Source: UTCFX2 sp002050125 (lineage in GTDB: Bacteria; Chloroflexota; Anaerolineae; Anaerolineales; UBA4823). Taken from it: a DNA stretch of 64,000 nt. The notes beneath the pieces were generated by a model. It was not told where the DNA came from. It did no database searches and saw only the letters and a program-made list of their open reading frames with translations. The translations under genes were made by a program, and so were the position numbers. Position 1 is the first letter of the stretch; each line of letters starts with the position of its first letter. Shown piece after piece: positions 19,528 through 27,934 of this stretch. The stretch covers positions 806,001 through 870,000 of the forward strand of contig JAOSJQ010000001.1 in the NCBI GenBank assembly GCA_027494035.1, written 5' to 3'.

Positions 19528-20315
19528 ATGCTTGAGATCAAATCGTTATCCGTCAATTATGGCAGCCGCAAAGTGCTGGACGACATCACGCTCGAAGTCA
19601 TGCCCGGCGAATTGCTGGTGGTGATCGGTCCGAATGGCGCCGGAAAAACCACCCTGATCCGAGCAGTCAGCGGAGCGCTGCCTCTGCGCCACGGCTCGGT
19701 CCAGGTGAATGGCTTGGACCTCTCCCGGCTTTCACATGCCCAGCGCGCCCGCCAGATGGCGGTTGTGCCGCAAGCGCGCAACCTGCCCGCCGCAGTCACC
19801 GTTTATCAATCGGTGTTGATGGGGCGCACGCCTTACGTGGGCTGGCTCGGACACGCGGGCCAAAAAGACCACCACAGCGCCCGCGCCGCGCTCGAACGCA
19901 CCTCCTGTGTGGAACTGATCGAGCGCCCGGTCGGCGAACTCTCGGGGGCGAACAACAGCGCGTGCTGCTCGCCCGCGCCCTGGCGCAGGAAACCTCCGTC
20001 CTGCTCCTGGACGAGCCCACCACGCACCTGGATTTGCGCCACCAATCCGGCTTGCTCAACCTGGTTCGGCAGCTTGCCACGCAACAGCAGCTTGCCGTGC
20101 TGATGGTCCTCCACGACCTCAACCTTGCCAGCCTCTACGCCGACCGGATCGCATTGTTGGTGGATGGGCAACTGCGCGCCGTCGGCAGCCCCGCCCAGGT
20201 GCTGACCGAGGCAACCCTCGCTCAGGTCTATCAGGTGCCGGTTCAGGTCGTGCCCCACCCCGAATATGGCAGCCCGCTCGTCCTGCCCGACGGGCGAAAG
20301 GCGGCTGGCTTATGA
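19528..20315 (+). CDS. btuD: Cobalamin ABC transporter ATPase; frameshift at about 19944-19948
   Basis: The ATPase of the B12 importer, about 262 residues after repair. Walker A is GPNGAGKTT near residues 34-42. The Q-loop lies in VVPQARNLP. Walker B is VLLLDEPTTHLDLR, followed by an H-loop in VLHDLNLAS. The ABC signature is broken between frames. One extra G in the G run at 19944-19948 restores LSGGEQQRVLLARAL, so the break is almost certainly a base-calling error in a homopolymer. It overlaps the adenosyltransferase start by four bases (ATGA), evidence of a single coupled transcript. Confidence 0.9.
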
Positions 20316-20833
20316 GGCGCGGTCTGGTAATTGTCAACACCGGCAACGGAAAGGGGAAAACCACGGCTGCGCTCGGGCTTCTGTTGCGCGCCTGGGGGCG
20401 CGGCTTGCGCGTTTGCGTGATCCAGTTCATCAAGGCTGAAACCGGCGCCTGGGGCGAGTTCAAAGCCGCCGAGCGCCTGGGAATCGAGTGGCATAAAATG
20501 GGCGACGGGTTTACCTGGCTCTCCAAGGACATGGATAAAACCATCCAAACTGCGCGCAACGGCTGGGAGCTTGCCCAACAGAAAATCACCAGCGGCGACT
20601 ACGACCTGGTCGTGCTGGACGAGTTTACCTACCCCCTGCTTTACGGCTGGCTCGACCCCGCCGAGGTCGTTTCCTGGATGAAGGCGCACAAACCGCCGGA
20701 GCTGCACCTGGTCGTCACCGGCCGCGACGCGCCGGAGCTTTTAATCGATTACGCCGACCTGGTCACCGACATGACCGTGATCAAACACCCATTTGACCAG
20801 GGCATCAAAGCCCAGCCCGGGATCGAGTTCTGA
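20312..20833 (+). CDS. cobO: Cob(I)yrinic acid a,c-diamide adenosyltransferase
   Basis: A 173-residue ATP:corrinoid adenosyltransferase of the CobA/CobO/BtuR family, which attaches the 5'-deoxyadenosyl group to the reduced cobalt. NTGNGKGKTTAALGLLLRAWGRG (residues 9-31) is the ATP-binding P-loop typical of the family, with VIQFIK, LDEFTYPLLYGW and VTGRDAPELLIDYADLVTDM further on. The length is usual. It follows btuD with an ATGA overlap and precedes cobT by 11 bases, so adenosylation of imported corrinoid is coupled to uptake. Confidence 0.95.
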   Translation: MRRGLVIVNTGNGKGKTTAALGLLLRAWGRGLRVCVIQFIKAETGAWGEFKAAERLGIEWHKMGDGFTWLSKDMDKTIQTARNGWELAQQKITSGDYDLVVLDEFTYPLLYGWLDPAEVVSWMKAHKPPELHLVVTGRDAPELLIDYADLVTDMTVIKHPFDQGIKAQPGIEF

Positions 20834-20844
20834 AAAGGTCGAAA

Positions 20845-21899
20845 ATGCAGATCGAACAACTGATTTCCGCAATCGAGCCGCTCGAAGCGGCAGCCATGCA
20901 GGCGGCGCGCGAGCGCCAGGATACTTTGACTAAGCCCCAGGGCAGCCTGGGGCGGCTGGAAGAGCTTTCACTCCAGATCGCCGGCATCACCGCCGACCCG
21001 CGGCCGCGCCTGCGCCACAAGGTCGTACTGGTGATGGCAGGCGACCATGGCGTGGTGGAGGAAGGCGTCAGCGCTTATCCCCAGGCGGTCACCCCCGCGA
21101 TGGTGGTCAATTTTCTAAACGGCGGTGCGGCGATCAACGTCCTTGCCCGGCACGTTGGGGCGCGGGTGGTGGTCGTCGATATGGGCGTCGCCGTAGACCT
21201 GCCCCCCACCCGCACTTGCTGGTCCATAAAATCGCCCGCGCCACGGGAAACATCGCCCGCGGACCGGCGATGAGCCGTTCGCAGGCGTTGGAATGTCTGC
21301 AAATCGGCGCGCAGATTTGCCTGGATCAGATCGAGGCGGGTCTAGACCTGCTTGCCACCGGCGATATGGGGATCGGCAACACCACCCCCGCGGCGGCGGT
21401 CGCCTGCGCCATAACCAACCGCCCGGTGGAGGAAATCGCCGGGCGCGGCACCGGGGTCGACGACCAGGGGATGCAGCGCAAGATCGCCGCCATCCAGCGG
21501 GCGCTCGCGATCAACCGCCCGGAGCCAGCCGACGGCGTCGATGTGCTTGCCAAACTGGGCGGCTTTGAGATCGGCGGGCTGGCGGGCGCAATCCTGGCTG
21601 CGGCTTCCCGCCGCCGCCCGGTGGTGATCGACGGGTTTATATCCACCGCGGCGGCGATGATCGCCGTCAGCCTCGCCCCGGCGGTACGCCCTTATCTGAT
21701 CGCCGCGCATACCTCGATGGAGCAAGGACATCATGTTATGATGGACTGGCTGCAGGTGCGCCCGCTGTTGGATTTACGAATGCGGCTCGGCGAAGGCACC
21801 GGCGCGGCTTTAGCCATGTCGCTGGTCGAAGCCTCCTGCAAGATCCTCGATGAGATGGCGACTTTCGCTGAAGCCGGGGTCGCCGGAAAAGACGCTTGA
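20845..21899 (+). CDS. cobT: Nicotinate-nucleotide-dimethylbenzimidazole phosphoribosyltransferase; frameshift at about 21202-21207
   Basis: CobT of about 351 residues after repair. It makes alpha-ribazole phosphate, the lower-ligand precursor of cobalamin. N-terminal KPQGSLGRLEELS and MAGDHGVVEEGVSAYPQAVT and C-terminal GDMGIGNTTPAAA, GRGTGVDD and GEGTGAALA (containing the catalytic glutamate) are all present. The halves lie in different frames. Adding one C to the six-C run at 21202-21207 gives a continuous DLPPHPHLLVHKIARATGN, which is the expected family sequence. It lies between cobO and cobS in the B12 operon. Confidence 0.92.
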
Positions 21900-21900
21900 A

Positions 21901-22692
21901 TTGAACCAGCGCGACAACCAACCAGATGAGAACCCGCCCGCGGGGCTGGCGGCTGCATTGCTCGGCGCAGTGCAGTTTTTGCTAGTTTCGCCCGCCTTTA
22001 TTCGCCGGGCGTTCACCCCGCAGGAGATGGGCGCAGCGGTGGGTTTCTATCCCGTTGCCGGGTTGATCCTGGGATTGATTCTGGCGGGCGTGCGCTTTCT
22101 GTTCGCACTGGTGATCCCGCCGCTGTTGAGCGCCGCGCTGATCCTGGCGCTCTGGGTTGCGCTCACCGGGGCGCTTCACTTAGACGGTTTCCTCGATTCC
22201 TGCGACGGGCTGCTGGGCGGCTTCACCCCAGAGCAGCGCCTGGAGATCATGCGCGATGAGCGCGTGGGCGCGTACGCGCTGGCTGGCGGGTCGCTGCTGC
22301 TGCTGACCAAGTTCAGCGCGCTGGTTTCCATCCCCTGGATCATCCCCGCCCTGGTGAGCGCTGCGCTGCTCAGCCGCTGGGGGGTCGCGATGGTTCTGGT
22401 GGCTTTTCCATATGCTCGTTCAGAAGGCCTTGGACGCGCGGTCAAAAACCACGCCGGCTGGCGTCAGGCGCTGCTGGCTTCGATCATCACCTTGGCTGTG
22501 TTGGCGCTTCTAGCATTTTGGGCGCCCCCGGTTCCCGTGATCTTATCGGTGGTTGCTGCCGGGTTGGTCTCCATTTTGTTCGCCCGTTTCACCCTTGCCC
22601 GCCTGCCCGGCTTGACCGGCGATATTTATGGGGCAGTCAACGAACTCGTTGAAGTTGCGGTTTTGATTGTCTGGTGTTTCTCGTGGAAGTAA
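21901..22692 (+). CDS. cobS: Adenosylcobinamide-GDP ribazoletransferase
   Basis: Cobalamin synthase, a membrane enzyme of about 263 residues that joins adenosylcobinamide-GDP to alpha-ribazole. The key acidic motif ALHLDGFLDSCDGLLGG and the following MRDERVGAYA are clear, and at least five hydrophobic helices follow. The start is uncertain. A TTG at 21901, just after the cobT stop, gives NQRDNQPDENPPAG, while the only upstream ATG (21850) would overlap cobT by 50 bases and has no ribosome site. The TTG is preferred. The gene sits between cobT and the phosphatase gene in the B12 operon. Confidence 0.9.
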   Translation: MNQRDNQPDENPPAGLAAALLGAVQFLLVSPAFIRRAFTPQEMGAAVGFYPVAGLILGLILAGVRFLFALVIPPLLSAALILALWVALTGALHLDGFLDSCDGLLGGFTPEQRLEIMRDERVGAYALAGGSLLLLTKFSALVSIPWIIPALVSAALLSRWGVAMVLVAFPYARSEGLGRAVKNHAGWRQALLASIITLAVLALLAFWAPPVPVILSVVAAGLVSILFARFTLARLPGLTGDIYGAVNELVEVAVLIVWCFSWK

Positions 22693-22717
22693 AGAAAGGC
22701 AAACGAAGGTCAAACGG

Positions 22718-23359
22718 ATGACAACCCGCTTGCTGCTTGTCCGCCACGCCCAGACTGATTGGAACGCCGACGGGCGGTTCATGGGGCAGAAGGACATTGA
22801 ATTGAGCGTGCTGGGCTTGCGCCAGGCTGAAGCCGTAGGGCGCAGGCTGGCGCGGGAACGCCCCCAGGCGATCTACGCCAGCGACCTGAAGCGCGCCTGG
22901 CAGACCGCCGAGCAGATCCACCGCGCCATCGCTGAATCCTGTGCACCCGATCCGCCGCCTCCGCTGCTCCCCGAACCAGCCTGGCGCGAGATGAGCTTTG
23001 GCGCCTGGGAGGGTTTGAATTACCAACAGATTACAACCGAACATCCCGAGGCGCTGAAAGCCTGGGAAACCGACTACCTGTATTACGCCCCCCCGGGCGG
23101 CGAGAACGTCGCGCAGATGCTCGAGCGCATCTTCTCGGCTCACGCGCAGATCGTCGAACGCCACCCTGAGGCAAGCGTGATCCTCGTCGCGCACGGGGGA
23201 ACGCTCCAGGCGCTGTTAGCGCACCTGCTCGGTTTGCCGATTGACCGCATGTGGCAGATCCACATGAGCAACACCGGCGTTTCCGAAGTGGACCTGCACC
23301 CGGCTGGAGCGGTCTTGAACCTTTTCAACGGCACCTGTCATCTGGAAGGCGTGCGCTGA
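22718..23359 (+). CDS. cobC: Histidine phosphatase, probably alpha-ribazole phosphatase
   Basis: A 213-residue phosphatase of the histidine phosphatase superfamily. The catalytic LVRHAQTDWNADGRFMG is at residues 6-22, the acidic REMSFGAWEGL near 90, and the second histidine in LVAHGGTLQALL near 155. Family members do many jobs, but position between cobS and cobU makes removal of phosphate from alpha-ribazole-5-phosphate or adenosylcobalamin-phosphate the likely role. The start ATG at 22718 follows GAAGGT; the longer reading to 22667 is not needed. Assignment as CobC rests on context. Confidence 0.83.
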   Translation: MTTRLLLVRHAQTDWNADGRFMGQKDIELSVLGLRQAEAVGRRLARERPQAIYASDLKRAWQTAEQIHRAIAESCAPDPPPPLLPEPAWREMSFGAWEGLNYQQITTEHPEALKAWETDYLYYAPPGGENVAQMLERIFSAHAQIVERHPEASVILVAHGGTLQALLAHLLGLPIDRMWQIHMSNTGVSEVDLHPAGAVLNLFNGTCHLEGVR

Positions 23360-23372
23360 ACGCCGGGCGGCT

Positions 23373-23927
23373 ATGGGCAGACTGACCTTGATCCTGGGCG
23401 GCGCCCGCAGCGGCAAATCCGCCTATGCAGAAAGCCTGGCTCTCCAGTACGCTGGCAGCGTGACCTATGTCGCCACCGCCCAGGCGCTGGATCCCGAAAT
23501 GCTGCAGCGCATCGCCGTCCACCGCCAGGCGCGCCCGGCTGCCTGGGTCACCCGCGAAATCCCATTGGGCGTTGGGCAGGCGCTGCTCGCCGATCCGCCA
23601 CAAGCGGGTCTGGTGATTTTGGATTGCCTGACGCTGCTGGTCTCCAACCTGCTCATGCAAATCTGCACCCCCGCGGGCGAACTGGACGAAACCGCCGCCG
23701 TCGCGCTCGTTGACGCGGAAATCGAAAGCCTGTTGAACGCCGTGCGCCAGATCCCCGCCGATTTCATCATCGTCTCCAACGAGGTCGGACTGGGATTAGT
23801 GCCGCCATATCCGCTCGGTCGAGTCTATCGCGATCTGCTGGGGCGGGCGAACCAGCGCCTCGCCGCGCAAGCCAGCCAGGTGATCTTTATCATCGCCGGC
23901 ATCCCCATGAAATTGACCCCCCTTTGA
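23373..23927 (+). CDS. cobU: Adenosylcobinamide kinase / adenosylcobinamide-phosphate guanylyltransferase
   Basis: A 184-residue bifunctional CobU/CobP enzyme that phosphorylates adenosylcobinamide and adds GMP. The P-loop is GGARSGKSAYAE (residues 9-20). YVATAQALDPEM, HRQARPAAWVTRE with the guanylylated histidine, LDCLTLLVSNLL and SNEVGLGLVPPYPLGRVYRDLLGRANQRLA all match the family. It is the last gene of the operon, 13 bases after cobC. Together with CobT, CobS and CobC it completes lower-ligand assembly from salvaged cobinamide. Confidence 0.94.
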   Translation: MGRLTLILGGARSGKSAYAESLALQYAGSVTYVATAQALDPEMLQRIAVHRQARPAAWVTREIPLGVGQALLADPPQAGLVILDCLTLLVSNLLMQICTPAGELDETAAVALVDAEIESLLNAVRQIPADFIIVSNEVGLGLVPPYPLGRVYRDLLGRANQRLAAQASQVIFIIAGIPMKLTPL

Positions 23928-24133
23928 TTGCCAAAAATCTCACATTGCGAAGCCCTGCCCGTTCGCCGGGTAACGTGCTCGAGGCGCAGGTCTTACCAGT
24001 TTGCGCCATTTGGAATACAATCTGGACGGCGCAGCTGAGCGCACCATCAACGGGCGGATGACTTCCGCCCAAACCCTGCGCCGCGCAGCGTTTGTCGTCG
24101 CCAGGTTCTATCGCAGCGCTTGATCATCATTGC

Positions 24134-24163
24134 GCGAGGGTGTGAATCAATCCACACCCTCGC
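24134..24163 (+). promoter_or_regulatory. Perfect 11-bp hairpin abutting the larA ribosome site
   Basis: GCGAGGGTGTG (24134-24144) and CACACCCTCGC (24153-24163) are exact complements around an eight-base loop. The ribosome site GAGG begins two bases later (24165). There is no T run, so it is not an intrinsic terminator. It may be an operator dyad or an RNA hairpin affecting translation or stability. The rest of the 247-base gap after cobU holds nothing recognisable. Confidence 0.5.
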
Positions 24164-24174
24164 CGAGGTTACCT

Positions 24175-25434
24175 ATGAGCGAATACAGCATCCCTTACGG
24201 CAAATCCGAACTGAGCTTCCACATCCCCGATGAGCGCAAAGTCGACTGCATCGCTCCGCTCGAAGCGCCAGCCGCCGCCGACCCGCGCCGCGCGGTCGTC
24301 CAGGCGCTTGAAACGCCGCTCGGCGCCAGCCGGGTGCAGGATTTTAAAGGCGTCATGAGCGCCGCCATCGCGGTGAACGACAAGACCCGCCCGGTGCCGC
24401 ACCAACTCCTGCTTCCGCCGCTGCTCGAACGCCTGGAAATGCTCGGGCTGGAGCCGGCGTCCATCCAACTGCTGATCGCCACCGGCACCCACCAACCCAT
24501 GCAGCCCGAGGAATTCGAGCAGATCTTACCCGCGGAGATCCTGGCGCGCTATCCGGTCTTCTCACACAACGCGCGCGACGAGGCAAACCTGGTACACCTC
24601 GGTCAGACGCCGCACGGCACGCCGGTCTGGATCAACCGCCGATATATCGAAGCCGATCTGCGGATCACAATTGGCAACATCGAGCCGCACCAATTCGAAG
24701 GCTTTTCGGGCGGCGTAAAGAGCGCGGCGATCGGGCTGGCAGGCGATGCGACCATCAACCACAACCATGCCCTGATGATCGACCCGATGTCTCAGCTCGG
24801 CGTGTTCGAGGAAAACCCAGCCCGCCAGGATGTCGAAGAGATCGGCAAGCGCATCGGCGTGCACTTTTGCCTCAACGCCATTCTGAACACCCACAAAGAG
24901 ATCGTCCATGCGCTGGCTGGCGATCCCTACCTGGTTCTCCAGCACGGCATCCCGCTTGCGCGCCGATTTTGTCAGGTCGCGGTGGACGCGCCCTATGACT
25001 TCATGGTCGTCGCGCCAGGCGGGCATCCGAAGGACATCAACCTTTACCAGTCTCAAAAGGCGCTCTACCACGCCAACCAGGTCATGCGCACCGGTGGGAC
25101 GGTGATCCTGGCAGCCGCCTGCCCCGACGGCACCGGCAGCCCCAGTTATGAAGAGTGGGTGATCGGGATGAAATCCTACACCGAGGTTTTCGAACGGTTC
25201 AAGCGCGAAGGCTTCCGCATCGGTCCCCACAAAGCTTTCCAGATTGCGCGCGATGCCTCCAAAGTCCACCTGCTGTTTCTCTCGCAAATGTCCCCAGATT
25301 TCACCCGTTCCCTGCTGATCGACCCGGTTTCCGACCTGCAGCAAGCCGTCAATCTGGTGCTGAGCCAGCTTCCGCTGGAGGCGCGCATCGCGATCATGCC
25401 GCGCGCCACCTCGACCATCCCCTATCTGAAGTGA
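24175..25434 (+). CDS. LarA-family protein (nickel-pincer lactate racemase-like, DUF2088)
   Basis: A 419-residue member of the LarA superfamily. VNDKTRPVP near residue 72, IATGTHQPM near 102 and GNIEPHQFEGFSGGVKSAAIG near 167-187 carry the histidines and lysine that in lactate racemase hold substrate and the nickel-pincer nucleotide. LarA homologs racemise or epimerise various 2-hydroxy acids. The substrate is not known here, and the cofactor genes larB, larC and larE are not in the window. The start is ATG 24175 behind GAGGTT, shorter than the longest frame. The hairpin just upstream may regulate it. Confidence 0.85.
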   Translation: MSEYSIPYGKSELSFHIPDERKVDCIAPLEAPAAADPRRAVVQALETPLGASRVQDFKGVMSAAIAVNDKTRPVPHQLLLPPLLERLEMLGLEPASIQLLIATGTHQPMQPEEFEQILPAEILARYPVFSHNARDEANLVHLGQTPHGTPVWINRRYIEADLRITIGNIEPHQFEGFSGGVKSAAIGLAGDATINHNHALMIDPMSQLGVFEENPARQDVEEIGKRIGVHFCLNAILNTHKEIVHALAGDPYLVLQHGIPLARRFCQVAVDAPYDFMVVAPGGHPKDINLYQSQKALYHANQVMRTGGTVILAAACPDGTGSPSYEEWVIGMKSYTEVFERFKREGFRIGPHKAFQIARDASKVHLLFLSQMSPDFTRSLLIDPVSDLQQAVNLVLSQLPLEARIAIMPRATSTIPYLK

Positions 25435-25747
25435 TTCGCTTCAGCCGCAGCGCCTGAGCCAACACTACGAACGTGGTCTCGTACAGCCAGCCATCCTGAT
25501 AAAGTTCTACCTTACCGAGATCCCCCTATAACGCTGCGGGGCATGGGATGATACCAAGTCAGCGCGCCTGTTACAGCGCCCAGAGCGCCATACCGCGCAC
25601 CTGTACCTGCGAAATGTCATTTTGAGAGTAGGAGATGCGTCACTTGTAGAATTTATCGACATCGCCTATTATCGGGTTCAGGCATTTACCAGCGTTTGGC
25701 GAAAAGTTAGGGATGGGTGACTGCCAAAATGAATCAAGGAGATATAA
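25435..25747. other. Intergenic region upstream of ferredoxin
   Basis: No coding frame is convincing between larA and the ferredoxin gene. The stretch contains a plausible sigma-70 promoter near its middle, listed separately, and otherwise nothing recognisable. Confidence 0.5.
25644..25672 (+). promoter_or_regulatory. Sigma-70 type promoter for the ferredoxin gene
   Basis: TTGTAG (25644-25649) and TATTAT (25667-25672) are separated by 17 bases, giving four of six and five of six matches to consensus. Transcription would start near 25679, about 70 bases before the ferredoxin ATG. Confidence 0.5.
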
Positions 25748-25948
25748 ATGTACGTCATCACCATCGACATCGATAAATGCGAAGCCTGCGGCGATTGTGT
25801 GGACACCTGCCCAAACGAGATCTTCGCCCTGGTCGAAGAAAACGGCAAGAAATATGCGATGGTCGCCGGCGACCCCGACGACTGCATCGGCTGTCTCTCC
25901 TGCGAAGCAGAGTGTGGCGAGGGCGCAATTACCGTCACTGAGCTTTAG
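25748..25948 (+). CDS. 2x[4Fe-4S] ferredoxin
   Basis: A 66-residue ferredoxin with two clusters: CEACGDCVDTCP (residues 11-22) and CIGCLSCEAECGEGAI (44-59). The spacing between them is slightly extended, as in NifJ/ferredoxin domains of anaerobes. It is a soluble electron carrier. The ATG follows AAGGAG at 25736-25741 with good spacing. It is a single-gene unit as far as can be seen: larA upstream is 313 bases away and the next gene is convergent. Confidence 0.93.
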   Translation: MYVITIDIDKCEACGDCVDTCPNEIFALVEENGKKYAMVAGDPDDCIGCLSCEAECGEGAITVTEL

Positions 25949-26058
25949 CTGGCAGATGCCGGACTACGCGAACACGCCCGCCTCAGTTGGCAGGATTGGA
26001 TCGGTACTCGATCGGGTGACGCTATTCGTGACTAAATCACCGATCCCCCGGGGCGCGC

Positions 26059-26832
26059 TCATCCGCGCAATTTCAGCATCACCGGGCAGTGGTCCGAACC
26101 CCGCACCTCGTCCATAATCATCACGTCCTGCACCTGCGCGTGCAAGGGTTTCGAGACCAGAAAATAATCCAACCGCCAGCCGATCCCCCGGCTGCGCGCA
26201 TTCGCCATGAACGTCCACCAGGTGTACTGAGCCCGCTCGGGGTAAAGACTGCGATACGAATCGACAAACCCATGCGCCAGGTAGCGGTCGATCCAGGCGC
26301 GCTCTTCCGGCAGAAAACCAGTGTTACGCTCGTTCGCTTTGGGGTTCTTCAGATCGATCTCATTGTGGGCGATGTTGAAGTCTCCCGTCAGGATGAGCTG
26401 CTGCCCGTTTTCATGTAAAGCGGTGCAAAATTCCAGCAGGTGAGCATAGAAATCCAGTTTGAAAGGCAAGCGCTCCAGAGCGCGCGCCGCGCTCGGAAAG
26501 TAAACGTTGAGCAGCGTGAAACCCGGGTATCTCAGCCAGACCACGCGCCCTTCGGCGTCAAAGCGCGGCGAACCAAGCCCATATCCGACCTCCAACGCGG
26601 GTTGGTTGGTGAACACCGCCACGCCGCTATACCCCGGTCGTTCTGCCGGGTTCCAGATCATCCAGGGATAGACTGCCCTCAGCCGCTCCAGCGCCTGCGC
26701 GTCGAGCTGCTCCGGGCGGGCGCGCACCTCTTGCAGGCAGAGCGCTTCGGGCGGGTCATTTTCGACCCACTCCATCAAACCCTTTTTCAGCGCGGCGCGC
26801 AGCCCATTAACATTCCAAGTTGTGATACGCAT
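26059..26832 (-). CDS. xth: Exodeoxyribonuclease III
   Basis: A 257-residue AP endonuclease/exonuclease III for base-excision repair. ITTWNVNGLRAALKKGL at the start, LCLQEVRA with the metal-binding glutamate near residue 34, LTGDFNIAH near 148, NERNTGFLPEERAW and the C-terminal GIGWRLDYFLVS and GSDHCPVMLKL (catalytic histidine) are all in place. Length is standard. It lies 114 bases downstream of a methyltransferase gene on the same strand. Confidence 0.96.
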   Translation of the reverse strand: MRITTWNVNGLRAALKKGLMEWVENDPPEALCLQEVRARPEQLDAQALERLRAVYPWMIWNPAERPGYSGVAVFTNQPALEVGYGLGSPRFDAEGRVVWLRYPGFTLLNVYFPSAARALERLPFKLDFYAHLLEFCTALHENGQQLILTGDFNIAHNEIDLKNPKANERNTGFLPEERAWIDRYLAHGFVDSYRSLYPERAQYTWWTFMANARSRGIGWRLDYFLVSKPLHAQVQDVMIMDEVRGSDHCPVMLKLRG

Positions 26833-26946
26833 ACTCCGCTATCTCCCGCCCCATTCCATAGCGCCGATCATTTTGAGAACCAACGATCCGCCGCGTTTTA
26901 CTGCGCCAGGCGTGCGGTCACCACAAGGTTCGAGCTCTTGACTGGA

Positions 26947-27672
26947 TCAAAGGCTTCCCCCTTGCATATTGCCAAAGCTTTGAACGTCCTCGAAACCAGC
27001 CTCCGCCAGCGCGCGGCGCAACTCGCCTTCCAATTGCGGTCGCAAACGGGTGCTGGTAACCTTTTGTTCCCAGGCAGCCCCCTCCTGACGGTAAAGCGTA
27101 ATCACGTGGAACGCGATCAGCCCATCCGGCTCGAAATCATAGAACCGCAGGAACAGCCATTCGCGCCCGGCTTCACGGTGCGATTCGGGCCCCATCCAGC
27201 GCAGGCGCTGCGCCATCACCGCGTCGAAATTGCGGTTTTGGATCAGCAGGACGCCTCCCGGTCGCAAACACGCCGCAAAATCCTGCAAAGCCCGCCGCAC
27301 TTCTACAGCGCTGAGCAGGTGCGGCAGAGAGTTCCCCAGACACAGCAACGCGTCGAAGCCGCGGAATGCGCTGCTCAGTTCGCCAAAGCCCCGTTGTTGA
27401 AACTCAGCCTCCACGCCCGCCTGGCTGGCGTTCGCCCGCGCCCGCTCGACCATCCCGGCGCTGAGGTCCGCTCCGGCAACCTGATAGCCCCGCTGCGCCA
27501 GCGCGATCGCGTGCCAGCCGGTGCCGCAGGCTGCGTCCAGCACCCGCACGGGCGCCGCGCCGCGCCGAACTCCGCTCAGCGCCTGCTCGAGGAAAGTCAG
27601 TTCCAGCTTCAGCCGTCCGTCCCAGTTGACGAAATAATCGTAATCGGAGCTTAACGCGTCGTACATTAGCAT
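26947..27672 (-). CDS. Class I SAM-dependent methyltransferase
   Basis: A methyltransferase of about 241 residues. The start taken gives MLMYDALSSDYDYFVNWDGRL, the usual first line of this group. RVLDAACGTGWHAIALAQRGYQVAGADLS (residues 42-70) is the SAM-binding motif I and II region, and FDALLCLGNSLPHLL follows as motif IV. The target could be a small molecule; the DALSSDYDYFVNW entry resembles glycine/sarcosine-type methyltransferases, but this is weak. The longest frame reaches 27747 and overlaps the upstream hairpin, so the shorter start is preferred. Confidence 0.8.
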   Translation of the reverse strand: MLMYDALSSDYDYFVNWDGRLKLELTFLEQALSGVRRGAAPVRVLDAACGTGWHAIALAQRGYQVAGADLSAGMVERARANASQAGVEAEFQQRGFGELSSAFRGFDALLCLGNSLPHLLSAVEVRRALQDFAACLRPGGVLLIQNRNFDAVMAQRLRWMGPESHREAGREWLFLRFYDFEPDGLIAFHVITLYRQEGAAWEQKVTSTRLRPQLEGELRRALAEAGFEDVQSFGNMQGGSL

Positions 27673-27745
27673 TTCTCTAACCTCGCGGCGATGTCTTCGG
27701 CGATCATTTTGCGCTTGCAAATACGCATGGCAGCTACTCCTTTGC

Positions 27746-27783
27746 AAAAGGGCATTTTCAGACCGATCTGAAAATGCCCTTTT
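27746..27783 (-). terminator. Perfect 16-bp hairpin, terminator of tRNA-Ser
   Basis: The arms at 27746-27761 and 27768-27783 (AAAAGGGCATTTTCAG and its complement) are perfect over 16 bases with a six-base loop. Read on the minus strand it follows the tRNA by seven bases, and the 3' arm ends in CCCTTTT, so it can terminate transcription of the tRNA. The A/T-flanked stem could act in both directions. Confidence 0.75.
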
Positions 27784-27790
27784 AGGCGAG

Positions 27791-27882
27791 CGGGAAGGCA
27801 GGGATTCGAACCCTGGGCTGAGATTTATAGTCCCAGCAACCGCTTAGCAGGCGGCCCCAATCGACCACTCTGGCACCTTCCC
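27791..27882 (-). tRNA. tRNA-Ser (anticodon GCT)
   Basis: Read on the minus strand, GGGAAGG (5') and CCTTCCC (3') form the acceptor stem. The anticodon arm is CCGC-CTGCTAA-GCGG with anticodon GCT at its centre, followed by a long variable arm as expected for serine. GGTTCGAATCC forms the T loop. The discriminator is G and the CCA tail is not encoded. Length is 92 bases. Confidence 0.96.
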
Positions 27883-27892
27883 AGACGGGGAA

Positions 27893-27898
27893 ATTCTA
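27893..27898 (-). promoter_or_regulatory. Possible -10 box for tRNA-Ser
   Basis: TAGAAT on the minus strand lies ten bases before the tRNA 5' end, a sensible -10 position. No clear -35 box is visible. It suggests the tRNA is not only read through from hypE. Confidence 0.35.
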
Positions 27899-27934
27899 CC
27901 ATATAAATAAGATAAGCTGCTTCAGGCAGGAAAA

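Noticed and set aside
23928..24123. Short protein-like frame ending YRSA before larA
   Set aside because: The frame has no start codon with a ribosome site and resembles no family I recognise.
27746..27783. Transposon or insertion-sequence end
   Set aside because: The repeat is a single hairpin right after a tRNA with a T-rich end, which fits a terminator; there is no transposase or target-site duplication.
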